Assembly (NCBI RefSeq): GCF_943373825.1
Contig: NZ_CALSBP010000001.1
Coordinates: forward strand, 372,001-436,000
Length of the DNA stretch: 64,000 nucleotides
Reading direction: 5' to 3'
Source of the DNA: Aquimarina spinulae
Lineage (GTDB): Bacteria > Bacteroidota > Bacteroidia > Flavobacteriales > Flavobacteriaceae
The notes beneath the pieces are model-generated. The model worked only from the letters and a program-made list of their open reading frames with translations, did not search any database and was not told the origin of the DNA. A program made the translations under genes and the position numbers. Numbering within the stretch: position 1 is the stretch's first letter; each line of letters begins with the position of its first letter. Below, one piece after another: positions 34,274 to 43,506 of the stretch.

Positions 34274-36508
34274 ATGAAAAGAAATATATTCACCTCAATA
34301 ATTCTTATTTCATTACTGATTTTATTTGCTAGTGCTAAAGAGACTTATGGTTTCTCTTCTGTACAGGAGGAGAATGTTTTAAAACAAAATTTAGATTCTA
34401 TAGAATATTGGATAGATCATGATTATATAAGTAAGGCTCTTAGTATAATTGATGAAACCGAAAAATTAGCATTAGAGAGTGACAATAAAAAGCATATTGC
34501 TCGAGTCTATAGATTGCATAGTGGGTTGTATATATCTGTTCAGGATTTAAAAGGGTTCGAAACTTACCTCGAAAAAGCGACTATTTTACAAAAACAAGTA
34601 CAAGATCAATATGGTGAAATGTACATAAATAACCTCTGGGGCTTATATCATAAAATAATATCAAAAGATAATAGTAAAGCGATTTTTTTCTTAAAAAAAG
34701 CGATAGATGGGGCAGAAAAATATAAGTATGAGGAGCAAAGTATTGATATGCTGGTAAACTTAACTTCTATTTATTATCGAAATGCGGATTGGAAAAATTG
34801 TTATGAGGCCTCTCAAAAAGCTATTGAACTTGCAAAAAAATATCATAAAGATACAAGGTTGATATATCTATATTATCGAATTGGCACGGCATGTTCAAAA
34901 ACAAATAGATATGATGAAGCACTTATTTTTTTTAGAAAAGGAGAAGAGATTGCCAAAAAAGAAATAGACTCAGCAAAAACAAGTAATTACGCAAATCATA
35001 CACTATACCTTGCAGGGATTGCAGATATATATGATCGAAAAAAGGAATATAAATTAGCTAATAATTATTATAAAGATTATATTCAAGAACAGGCAAAACA
35101 GAATAATATTTTTCTTGAAAAGTATGCCCAAAACATAAAAGGATACAAAGAACTTCAGCTAAAACAAAAGGATAATGAAAGGATTCTGGCAGAGAATAGA
35201 TATCAGCAAACTCAATTAAAACTTAATGAATATCTTTTGATATCAGGAATTGTAATTATAGTTATTCTGGTTCTTTTGATTTTACTTCAATATAAAAATT
35301 CTAGACTAAAAACAGAAAATAACATACTCTTACAACAGAAAAACGAAGAATTATTAAAGGCAAAAAATAGGGTAGAGGAAGTATATAAACAGAAAACGTT
35401 GTTTATAAATAATATTACTCATGAATTAAGAACTCCTCTTCATGCAATAAATGGCATTGCACATTTATTAGAAAATAAGGAGTCGAACGAAGACCAACGA
35501 AAAGAGCAGTTAAATATATTACAGTTTTCAGGAAAATATCTATTAAGATTTATTAATGATATTATAGAATTGAACAGATCAGACGATGCTTATAAAATTT
35601 CTTTAAAAAAGCATCCTTTTGATCCTACTCAACTAGCTGATACAATTAAAGAATCTCTTAATTTTTTTATAATAGGAGAAAACAATAATGATTTTAAGTT
35701 TCTATTAGACGATAAATTACCTAAAAAACTTTTGGGCGACCCTGATCACTTATCAAGAATAATTATTAGTATCCTTTCAAATACTTCTAGGCACATAAAT
35801 GGAGGTGTTATAGAGTTTTCTGTACAGCATCTTTTTTCAGGAGAAAATACAAACACTATCTTGTTTTCAATAAAGAGTAATGCGTTATGCTTCACTAAGA
35901 AAAAACAAGAAGAGTTAAATAAAGCCTTTGTAGAAAACGAATCTGCGATTTTTACTTCCTTATCAGACGAAAATAATTTGACGACTCTCGAACTGGTCAT
36001 AGCCAACAAATTACTTCTTCAATGTAATAGTAAACTAGATGTTGTATCAAACGAAAAGGAAGGTACAGTTTTTAATTTTCAAATACCTTTCGAATACTTA
36101 GAAGAGAAAGTAGGGCAAGCAGAATTCGATGATGAAAAAAAGAAAGATGTAAAAATTTTGGTTGTCGAGGATAATAAAATTAACCAATTGATTACACGAA
36201 AAATCATAACTAATTTTGGTTATCAATGTGAAATTGCATCAGATGGTTATGAAGCATTGAAAATGACAGAGAAAAATGGATATGATCTTATTTTTATGGA
36301 TATAATGATGGAGGGGATTGATGGATTTGAAACAACAAAACGAATACGTAAATCAGATGAGAAAACCCCAATTATTGCTTTAACCGCTATTTCTGAATCA
36401 GAAAACAAAGAAAATTTTGTAGATGCCGGTATTACTAAAGTAATAAATAAGCCTTTCGAACCCACGACATTATTACAACAGATCCAGATTGCCATCTCAA
36501 AAAAGTAA
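34274..36508 (+). CDS. TPR-containing hybrid sensor histidine kinase/response regulator
   Basis: The 744-residue protein has a signal peptide (about 1-25), a TPR-like helical periplasmic region (about 35-290), a coiled stretch, one membrane helix (about 322-340), a HisKA domain with His383 in FINNITHELRTPLHAINGIAHLL, an HATPase region (about 450-606) and a C-terminal receiver (about 626-744) with Asp676 in LIFMDIMM. In the ATPase region the N-box Asn503 is kept, but the DxGxG and GxGL ATP-lid motifs are not recognisable. It may therefore be a poor kinase. It is positioned to sense chitin or envelope signals and precedes the T9SS chitinase cluster by 244 bases. Confidence 0.9.
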   Translation: MKRNIFTSIILISLLILFASAKETYGFSSVQEENVLKQNLDSIEYWIDHDYISKALSIIDETEKLALESDNKKHIARVYRLHSGLYISVQDLKGFETYLEKATILQKQVQDQYGEMYINNLWGLYHKIISKDNSKAIFFLKKAIDGAEKYKYEEQSIDMLVNLTSIYYRNADWKNCYEASQKAIELAKKYHKDTRLIYLYYRIGTACSKTNRYDEALIFFRKGEEIAKKEIDSAKTSNYANHTLYLAGIADIYDRKKEYKLANNYYKDYIQEQAKQNNIFLEKYAQNIKGYKELQLKQKDNERILAENRYQQTQLKLNEYLLISGIVIIVILVLLILLQYKNSRLKTENNILLQQKNEELLKAKNRVEEVYKQKTLFINNITHELRTPLHAINGIAHLLENKESNEDQRKEQLNILQFSGKYLLRFINDIIELNRSDDAYKISLKKHPFDPTQLADTIKESLNFFIIGENNNDFKFLLDDKLPKKLLGDPDHLSRIIISILSNTSRHINGGVIEFSVQHLFSGENTNTILFSIKSNALCFTKKKQEELNKAFVENESAIFTSLSDENNLTTLELVIANKLLLQCNSKLDVVSNEKEGTVFNFQIPFEYLEEKVGQAEFDDEKKKDVKILVVEDNKINQLITRKIITNFGYQCEIASDGYEALKMTEKNGYDLIFMDIMMEGIDGFETTKRIRKSDEKTPIIALTAISESENKENFVDAGITKVINKPFEPTTLLQQIQIAISKK

Positions 36509-36752
36509 ACCTATCGGGCTCTAATATCTATAATTAATTGATCTTTTTTTTTCTTCAAAAATGAACAATTATAAAATTGTGTAATTAGATTAACCCAAAA
36601 TTTCACTTATTGCCAATATGATGGTTTTTGTGTGCTAAAAAGTGTCACTCGTATAATTTATTTCTCTAAGAGGACGTAAAAGTGGTATTTTGAGATCAGG
36701 TTTTTTAATAACTTGAAGATAACCAACAACTTAACACAAAATTGTTTTAACA

Positions 36753-39431
36753 ATGACACACAAACTCACCACTCCAAAAAACCAAAAGGTTTTAGGTAGG
36801 AAATCATGGATTATGATTTTTACTGTATTACTTTTTACTATTCACCTAACCTTTTCTAACGATGATAATACATATCCCGAGATATCAAAAACAGTTGATT
36901 CTTTCTCTCTGGATAAACCTTTACCTGTAAATCCACTATATCAAGTTAATGATTTGATAAATAAAGATTTATGGAACACTTTGTTTCCGTATCGTTTTGG
37001 TGCCAAAGACACAGGAGGTGGTGTTTGGGTACTAGACCCAAAAGATGATTTTTATACTTTCGAATCTTTTATCGAGGCCATTAATAGAATGAGCAAAATC
37101 GAAGTAACCTTTGATAGAAGATGTGGTACGAACGCTTATAGAGTTACACGTACTGATAAGACTACAGGTGTATCAAAAGTGATTCGAACCGATGTAGATT
37201 TTGATGCACCAAGAAATGCTGATAAAGAAATTGTTACCAAAAAAGTAGATTATGGATCTTTTTTAGGAGAAGGAAGTCTCGAGACCAGAAAAAGAGAAAT
37301 TACAGCTTTTTTTGCTAATATCTCTCACGAGACTACCGGGGGGTGGTCAACTGCTCCAGGTGGACAGTTTTCTTGGGGTTTACACTTTCGTGAAGAACCT
37401 ACAGATGCTTCTTATGCTTCTCCAGATACAAATTATCCTCCAACTCCGGGGAAATCATATAAAGGAAGAGGCCCCATACAGTTATCATACAATTATAATT
37501 ATGGCCCTGCCAGTGAATTCATTTTTGGAGATAAGCAAATACTTTTGGATCATCCGGAAAAAGTAATCGAAGATGCTGCTTTGGCTTTTCAGACTGCTAT
37601 TTGGTTTTGGATGACGCCTCAATATCCCAAACCATCAGCTCATGATGTAATGGTGAACAAATGGACTCCTAATGAGTTAGACAAAACAAAAAATAGAATT
37701 CCGGGATTAGGGATGACTGTAAATATTATTAATGGAGGCGTAGAATGTGGACAAGGTACAGAAAAACCTCAGGTGTTAGATAGAATAGGATACTACGAAA
37801 GGTTTACGGGTATTTACCAAATAGGGACAGATATGGATGGAGTTCATGATCTTTCTGATTGTGGATGTAAAGATATGTCTAAGTATGGGGGAGACTCTGC
37901 TGATTTAACCGCAGAACCCTGTGCACAAAAACCTCAGGTAACATTTACCAATCCCAGAAATAATCAAATGTTTGAGCAATCTACATTTTCTCCAATTTCT
38001 GTAAGTTTATCTATAGACGAAAAAAATACAAAACTAGTAAGTGTTACTACCGCTATAGGGAATCAAACTTTTGATGGAGTAACATTTAGTTGGACACCAT
38101 CTAGCTATGCAAGCCATGTTTTAAGCGCTAATGCGGTATTCGAAAATGGTATAACGGCAACATCAGAAATTAAGATTATTATTTGGGATGGAGTAAATCT
38201 TGACTGCCAGGAAGTGCCCGAATGGAATGCTTCAAGGATTTATAAGGACAAGAATAACTATGTGAAATATAACAATAATGTTTATAAAAATAAATGGTAT
38301 GCCGATAGTAGTAATGTCCCGGGAAGCGATACTGTATGGGAATTTGTAAAAGAATGCGGTGTTTCTAATGGGAGTAGTCCTGTGATAACTTGGGAATCGC
38401 CAGGTAATGGACAAGTTATAGAACAAAATGAACTTGCACCGATTACTTTAAAAGCCAGTGCTACTGATACCGATGGAACTGTTCAATCTTTTGTCTTTAA
38501 GTATAATAATGCTAATATTACTCCTACTGCTTCAGGAGATATCTATACCGCTAGTTTTACGCCAACTGCATTTGGAGAAATTACTATTACAGCATCTGCC
38601 ACAGATGATCAAAATAATACCTCAGAAAAAGCAATTTCTTTTACTGTCAAAGAAAAAACAACAGGAGGAAATAATAAACCTCCCGTTGTTAGTATAACTT
38701 CTCCGGGAGATAATGCCTCTTTTGAAGAAGGCACTTCGATTCCTGTCACGGTAAATGCATCTGATAGCGACGGCACCATCACGAAAGTAGAATTCTTTAA
38801 TAATAATAGTAAAATAGGAGAAAGTAGCGCTAGCCCTTTTAGTTATACACTCGAAAACGTTATAGTAGGAAATTACTCGTTAACGGCAAAAGCAACAGAC
38901 AATAAAGGGGCATTTTCAACCTCTTCAGCAATAGCAATTACAGTAACTAGTGGCGGAGGAAATGGGAATTGTGCAGATATACAACAGTATGTTGCAGGTA
39001 CTTCTTATGGATTAAATGATGAGGTAGTAAATGAAGGAGAAAAATTTAGTTGTGATATTCCGGGATGGTGTTCATCTACTGCAGCATGGGCATATGCCCC
39101 CGGTACAGGAGCGCATTGGCAAATGGCCTGGACAAAAATTGGAGCTTGTGGTAAAAATAATTCTGAAATAACTTCAAATAAGTACTCTGTTTTTCCTACG
39201 GTAACCCAGGATATTGTAAATTTTAGAATAAAAACAGATAATACATCATGGGTTAAGATTAACCTATATCATCTTTCTGGAAAATTGATAAGCACACAAT
39301 CATTTAATGGAATCCAGACAAAGACACTAAAATCATTTACACATGATCTGTCAAATCTCAAAAATGGTCTTTATGTATTTAAAATATATATAAATGACGA
39401 TGTTTATTTTGAGAAAATCCTTAAAAATTAA
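36753..39431 (+). CDS. GH19 chitinase, multidomain, T9SS-secreted
   Basis: The 892-residue protein has an N-terminal signal (helix about 19-35). A GH19 domain spans about 70-355: the catalytic acid Glu193 lies in FFANISHETTGGWSTAPGG, with the second acidic pair in LHFREEP (214-215) and KGRGPIQLSYNYNYG as the third hallmark. It is followed by an Ig-like segment, a CBM5/12-like module (about 488-535), two Big_7 Ig domains (about 543-735), a second chitin-binding module with WCSSTAAWAYAPGTGAHW (about 738-800) and a T9SS C-terminal sorting domain (about 815-892, ending VYFEKILKN). GH19 enzymes cut chitin with inversion, complementing the retaining GH18 enzymes in the locus. Confidence 0.94.
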   Translation: MTHKLTTPKNQKVLGRKSWIMIFTVLLFTIHLTFSNDDNTYPEISKTVDSFSLDKPLPVNPLYQVNDLINKDLWNTLFPYRFGAKDTGGGVWVLDPKDDFYTFESFIEAINRMSKIEVTFDRRCGTNAYRVTRTDKTTGVSKVIRTDVDFDAPRNADKEIVTKKVDYGSFLGEGSLETRKREITAFFANISHETTGGWSTAPGGQFSWGLHFREEPTDASYASPDTNYPPTPGKSYKGRGPIQLSYNYNYGPASEFIFGDKQILLDHPEKVIEDAALAFQTAIWFWMTPQYPKPSAHDVMVNKWTPNELDKTKNRIPGLGMTVNIINGGVECGQGTEKPQVLDRIGYYERFTGIYQIGTDMDGVHDLSDCGCKDMSKYGGDSADLTAEPCAQKPQVTFTNPRNNQMFEQSTFSPISVSLSIDEKNTKLVSVTTAIGNQTFDGVTFSWTPSSYASHVLSANAVFENGITATSEIKIIIWDGVNLDCQEVPEWNASRIYKDKNNYVKYNNNVYKNKWYADSSNVPGSDTVWEFVKECGVSNGSSPVITWESPGNGQVIEQNELAPITLKASATDTDGTVQSFVFKYNNANITPTASGDIYTASFTPTAFGEITITASATDDQNNTSEKAISFTVKEKTTGGNNKPPVVSITSPGDNASFEEGTSIPVTVNASDSDGTITKVEFFNNNSKIGESSASPFSYTLENVIVGNYSLTAKATDNKGAFSTSSAIAITVTSGGGNGNCADIQQYVAGTSYGLNDEVVNEGEKFSCDIPGWCSSTAAWAYAPGTGAHWQMAWTKIGACGKNNSEITSNKYSVFPTVTQDIVNFRIKTDNTSWVKINLYHLSGKLISTQSFNGIQTKTLKSFTHDLSNLKNGLYVFKIYINDDVYFEKILKN

Positions 39432-39448
39432 CTAGTAAGGAACCATTT

Positions 39449-39481
39449 CGGGTAGTTATCTATTCCTGATTTAACTACCCG
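39449..39481 (+). terminator. Stem-loop after the GH19 gene
   Basis: CGGGTAGTTA (39449-39458) pairs perfectly with TAACTACCCG (39472-39481) around a 13-base loop, 18 bases after the GH19 stop codon. No T tract follows, so it may stabilise or process the mRNA rather than terminate it. Confidence 0.5.
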
Positions 39482-39522
39482 ATTATACATATAAAAACTC
39501 GAATTAATTAATCACACTAATC

Positions 39523-40794
39523 ATGAAAAATTTTTATACATTTTTATTTATGTTTTTTTGTGCGCTATTGATGCACGCACAATACAATTTTCCTACCTGC
39601 TCTGCAGAGTGGGATGCAAGTAAAGTCCCTTATAAACAAGGACAAGAAGTTTCTTATAATAATGTTAATTATAAGTGCAAATACTATACAAATGATGCTC
39701 CGGGAGCCGGCTCCTGGGAACTAATAGGACCATGTGGTGATGGAGGATTAGGTCCGGATTATTCTGGTAAACAACGAATTATAGGGTATCTGCCTACCTG
39801 GGTTGCTGATTATGATATCAAAAATAAATTTAATCCAGAGGTAGTAACACATCTTAATATTTCTTTTTTGATGTTTAAGCAAAATAATAACGATTATAAT
39901 AGTTCAAATTTTGCTTCTATATCTTTTGATGAGTTTCAATCTAGAAAAGTAGATTCTGTTCTTAACGATTTGGGAGTTCTTCAAAAAGCTAAAGCCAAAG
40001 GAGTAAAAGTATCTGTTGCATTAGGAGGAGCTACCGATTATGCATTTCTATGGTTAATGACCAAATATCAAAACAATGATAGCAAACTAGATGAAATTGC
40101 AACATTGATTGCTAATTATGTTACTCAAAATGATTTAGATGGTGTTGATTTGGATATGGAATGTTGGTGGGCAGACCCGGCCATTAGTGGGACTTCAGAC
40201 CAGGGAGGAAGAGTAAGAGGAAGCAAATGGGGAGATGCTGATAAAGGTCCTCACCCCGCGGGTATTGGGTTAACAAAATTAAGCCAGAAATTAAGAGCCA
40301 AAATACCTAATAAGTTAATTACAGCTGCTGTTTTTGGAACTTCATGGTATGGAAATAACTATGATGATGGTATGGCAGACCATATGGATTGGATTGGTCT
40401 TATGTCTTATGATTTTACAGGATCATGGGATAAATCTCCAGAAGGACCTCATTCTTCTCTTTATAAAGTAGAACAAGGGACTTATCAAGGACAAACAGCA
40501 GATAATCCAATTTATTCTGCCCAAGATGCATTAGAATATTGGATGGGATTTGCTCCACCAGCCTGGAATCATGCAGGAGGATTTAATGTACCAAAAGCTA
40601 AATTAGCTTTCGGGTTACCAGTATATGGTTATGATTTTTCTGAAAAAAAGCCTGATGGAGGGAATGGAGCTAAATTTGTTCCTTATAAGGATATCATAAA
40701 AGATTTTGCTAATGCAGCTACAAGTTATGACCCTAAGGATCCTAAAAAATTAAGAGGATACATAGGAGAAAATGGAAAAAAAAATATACTATAA
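39523..40794 (+). CDS. GH18 chitinase, N-terminal part of a frameshifted gene
   Basis: This 423-residue frame contains a signal peptide (cleavage near residue 20, LLMHAQ), an N-terminal CBM5/12-like module (about 22-72) and most of a GH18 barrel: IIGYLPTWVADYD, VKVSVALGGATDY, and the catalytic motif DGVDLDME with Glu213. It stops at 40794 just after an A9 run (40776-40784). Removing one A joins it without loss to the following frame (GENGKKIYYNTPKLAAEKIKY), which supplies the last barrel strand (GHQGLIIWELTQDT). As written, the barrel lacks its final strand-helix and the protein lacks a T9SS domain. Confidence 0.88.
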   Translation: MKNFYTFLFMFFCALLMHAQYNFPTCSAEWDASKVPYKQGQEVSYNNVNYKCKYYTNDAPGAGSWELIGPCGDGGLGPDYSGKQRIIGYLPTWVADYDIKNKFNPEVVTHLNISFLMFKQNNNDYNSSNFASISFDEFQSRKVDSVLNDLGVLQKAKAKGVKVSVALGGATDYAFLWLMTKYQNNDSKLDEIATLIANYVTQNDLDGVDLDMECWWADPAISGTSDQGGRVRGSKWGDADKGPHPAGIGLTKLSQKLRAKIPNKLITAAVFGTSWYGNNYDDGMADHMDWIGLMSYDFTGSWDKSPEGPHSSLYKVEQGTYQGQTADNPIYSAQDALEYWMGFAPPAWNHAGGFNVPKAKLAFGLPVYGYDFSEKKPDGGNGAKFVPYKDIIKDFANAATSYDPKDPKKLRGYIGENGKKNIL

Positions 40795-42136
40795 CACACC
40801 AAAATTAGCTGCAGAAAAAATTAAATATTCTAAACAGTATGGGCATCAGGGATTAATTATATGGGAACTTACACAAGATACCGATTATAATTCGTCTTCA
40901 AGTATTCTTAAAGCAGTAAATGAGGCTGCAGGAAACACTGATCCTATAAACAATTCACCAACAGTAGTGTGGGAAGCTCCCACAAATGGACAAGTTATCG
41001 AATTGGAAGAATTGTCTCCAATAACATTAAAAGCCAGCGCTACAGATTCAGATGGGACTATTCAATCTTTTGTGTTTAAGCACAATACGACTAACATTAG
41101 TGCTACAGCAAATGGAAGTAGCTATACAGCCAGTTTTACTCCTGCAGCATTTGGTGAAGTAACGCTCATTGCTTCTGCTACAGATAATAAAAATGCAATT
41201 TCAGAAAAGACAATTGTTTTTACAGTAAAGAAGAAAGTAGTGGGAGGTAATACACCTCCATCGATAACTCTAATCGAACCAAAAAATGCAGATGTTATAG
41301 AACAAACAGCATTGTCATCAATTCAGTTAAAAGCTACAGTAACAGATGATACCCAGGTAAGCTCTGTTAAATTTGTTGTAAATAATATTGAAATTACTCC
41401 AACTGTAAATGGGACTCAATATGTTACAGACTGGACTCCCAGCGCTTTTGGTGAAGTATCCTATAAAATTATGGGTACAGATAATGAAGGACTATCTACA
41501 GAGGTGGTTGTTACGTTTACTGTGAAAGAAAAAGTAGTGGGAGGAAGTTGTGATGGAATAGCAGAATGGCAATCTGATAAGGTATATGCTACAGCAGGAC
41601 AAAAAGTAAGTTATAACGGGAATCTCTATACCAATAAATGGTGGACGAAAGGGGAGACTCCGGGAAGTAGCTCTGTTTGGGAATTTGTTTCTAGTTGTAA
41701 TGGTGGTTCTGGTGGCGGAGATTTTTGTGGATCTCCACAATGGATAACATCTATTGCTTATAATAGCGGGGATCAAGTATACCATAGCCAAAAAATCTAT
41801 AAAGCCAAATGGTGGACAGAAGGTGAAACTCCTGGCAGTAGTTCTGTGTGGGAGTTTGTTTCAGACTGTGTTCAGAGTAATCCAAATATGTCTTCTGTTG
41901 CATTTCAAACGTTGGTAGATGATGTTATAAAATATCAGATAACAGTTTCTGAAGTATCATGGATAAAAATTGATGTATATGATATCTATGGTAAATTAAT
42001 GCACACAAAATCTTTAAGAGAATATACAGGAAGTAGAGATTTTACACAAGATTTATCGACTCTTAAAAGTGGAATCTATATCTACAAAATAAATATAGGC
42101 GGAGAAGTAATCACCAAAAAAGTAATTAAAAAATAA
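40772..42136 (+). CDS. GH18 chitinase, C-terminal part (Ig, CBM5/12 and T9SS domain) of a frameshifted gene
   Basis: The frame's first residues (from an ATG that is probably not a real start) are the missing end of the GH18 barrel: KIYYNTPKLAAEKIKYSKQYGHQGLIIWELTQDTDY. Then follow two Ig-like domains (about 62-155 and 160-255), two CBM5/12-like modules with the WW pair (about 258-305 and 315-365) and a T9SS sorting domain (about 375-454, ending GEVITKKVIKK). There is no signal peptide, so this part cannot be exported by itself. Together with the preceding frame it makes a chitinase of about 870 residues. Confidence 0.85.
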   Translation: MEKKIYYNTPKLAAEKIKYSKQYGHQGLIIWELTQDTDYNSSSSILKAVNEAAGNTDPINNSPTVVWEAPTNGQVIELEELSPITLKASATDSDGTIQSFVFKHNTTNISATANGSSYTASFTPAAFGEVTLIASATDNKNAISEKTIVFTVKKKVVGGNTPPSITLIEPKNADVIEQTALSSIQLKATVTDDTQVSSVKFVVNNIEITPTVNGTQYVTDWTPSAFGEVSYKIMGTDNEGLSTEVVVTFTVKEKVVGGSCDGIAEWQSDKVYATAGQKVSYNGNLYTNKWWTKGETPGSSSVWEFVSSCNGGSGGGDFCGSPQWITSIAYNSGDQVYHSQKIYKAKWWTEGETPGSSSVWEFVSDCVQSNPNMSSVAFQTLVDDVIKYQITVSEVSWIKIDVYDIYGKLMHTKSLREYTGSRDFTQDLSTLKSGIYIYKINIGGEVITKKVIKK

Positions 42137-42154
42137 AATTGAATAATAGAAAAT

Positions 42155-42242
42155 TGCCAAATAATGGGTCTATGACGCATTGATTCGCTAACACAAGCTC
42201 AACGATTTTTTTTTCAGTGTATTCTAAGACCCTGATTTGGCA
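42155..42242 (+). other. Composite long stem-loop after the frameshifted chitinase gene
   Basis: Outer arms TGCCAAAT (42155-42162) and ATTTGGCA (42235-42242) and inner arms GGGTCT (42166-42171) and AGACCC (42227-42232) pair perfectly with a small internal loop. The 55-base terminal loop contains a T9 run. It is too structured to be accidental and could be a 3' UTR element or part of a small RNA. Confidence 0.5.
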
Positions 42243-42282
42243 GATTCATTAACAGTAATATAAACTCTAAAACTTCATTGTT

Positions 42283-42375
42283 ATGAAAACAACAATTCGG
42301 TTTATTGCAGAATTGATAGGCAACAAAAATGAAGGTTTAGTTAGAAAATACGGTGCTAAACAATATACCGATTAA
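42283..42375 (+). CDS. Possible 30-residue peptide gene
   Basis: A free-standing ATG frame encodes a 30-residue basic, amphipathic peptide starting MKTTIRFIAELIGNKNEG and ending in KQYTD. It lies between a long stem-loop and a terminator, and beside a LytTR regulator gene on the other strand. No family is recognised, and a frame this short can occur by chance. Confidence 0.35.
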   Translation: MKTTIRFIAELIGNKNEGLVRKYGAKQYTD

Positions 42376-42423
42376 AATTTTGTTTGTTATGTTGTGAATA
42401 GATGTTAGTCATTTATACATACT

Positions 42424-42456
42424 AAAGATCCGGGTATATCCGGATCTTTTTTTGAT
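42424..42456. terminator. Bidirectional terminator
   Basis: AAAGATCCGG (42424-42433) pairs with CCGGATCTTT (42440-42449) around a 6-base loop, followed by more T on the plus strand and preceded by A on the other side. It can end both the 30-residue ORF transcript and the LytTR gene on the minus strand, whose stop codon is at 42457. Confidence 0.8.
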
Positions 42457-43167
42457 TTAAACGGTAACCCCATTTATGATTTTACCTTTAACCTTTTTTA
42501 TATAATTTCTTCCCATAGGAAGTAATTTATCATCGATTTCGATACAATTTTTATCAATTGCCTTAATTTTATTAATGGCGATAGTATATGATCTGTGTAT
42601 TCTTATAAAAAGATACTCTGGTAGTAGCCTGGTAATTGCAGATAAATTGTAATGTGTTACATAATCTTTGTGATCCGTTTTTATAATAACATAATCCTTA
42701 AGGCTTTTTATATATAAAATATCTTCAAAATATATTTTTATCATTTTCTTATCTACTTTAATAAAAATGTGATCTTCTAATGAAGATGTATATGGCAGTT
42801 TGTTTACCGTATTTAATGTCCTGGATATTTTGTGTAAAGATTTTACGAGTCTCTTCAAAGAGATGGGTTTTATTAAATAATCTATAGCTCCTAATTCAAA
42901 TCCTTGTACAGCATAATCTTCATCAGAAGAAGTTATAATAATAAGAGGAGGATTGTGTATGTTTTTAATAAATTCTAACCCATTAACCATGGGCGTATAA
43001 ATATCGACAAAAACTAAATCAATCGAATTTTCATGAATAAAATTAAAAGCATCAACAGCATTATTACAAACAAAAACTACCTCGAAATGCTCAAAATGTG
43101 CCAAGTGTTTTTTTAAAGCACTGATAGCTAGAGGGTCGTTATCTACAAGTAAACATTTTACTTTCAT
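42457..43167 (-). CDS. LytTR-family response regulator, orphan
   Basis: The 236-residue protein has a receiver domain (1-120; VDNDP, phospho-acceptor Asp55 in LVFVDIYTPMVNG, Lys in YLIKPISL) and a LytTR domain (about 130-232; IFIKVDKKMIKIYFEDILYIKSLKDY, IRIHRSYTIAINKIKAI, LPMGRNY). It is a clear paralogue of the regulator at 30233. No histidine kinase adjoins it, so it may be served by the LytS kinase at 29214 or the hybrid kinase at 34274. It diverges from the 1123-residue GH18 gene, which it may control. Confidence 0.94.
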   Translation of the reverse strand: MKVKCLLVDNDPLAISALKKHLAHFEHFEVVFVCNNAVDAFNFIHENSIDLVFVDIYTPMVNGLEFIKNIHNPPLIIITSSDEDYAVQGFELGAIDYLIKPISLKRLVKSLHKISRTLNTVNKLPYTSSLEDHIFIKVDKKMIKIYFEDILYIKSLKDYVIIKTDHKDYVTHYNLSAITRLLPEYLFIRIHRSYTIAINKIKAIDKNCIEIDDKLLPMGRNYIKKVKGKIINGVTV

Positions 43168-43506
43168 TGTATAGTCTTTTAGAGATTATTCTATAAATAA
43201 ATAGTTGTTATTTACTCTTTTTTTTATGAATAAATCTTACTTCCTATCTGGGTATGTAACCTGATTTATTCTTTTTTATTGTTTTCTTTTTAAAAGGTTT
43301 TTTTAAGCTAATCTCTTTTTCCTATAGAAATTATAGAATATAAGTAATATGCATCTTATTCCTGTTTTTCTTCTGAAAATCTACAGTTTTAAGTCATTCA
43401 GCTAATTAGTTTTTTTAAACCCCGAGTTCTTTCTATTTTTTCATTGAAAACTACAACGTTTTCGTAAATAATAACACAAACCATTTATAACTTAAGGTAA
43501 GAAATT
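43168..43506. other. Divergent intergenic region between LytTR gene and GH18 gene (339 bases)
   Basis: The region is very T-rich and must hold both promoters. I found no exact TANNTTTG and no convincing direct repeat for LytTR binding. Nothing else is seen. Confidence 0.4.
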
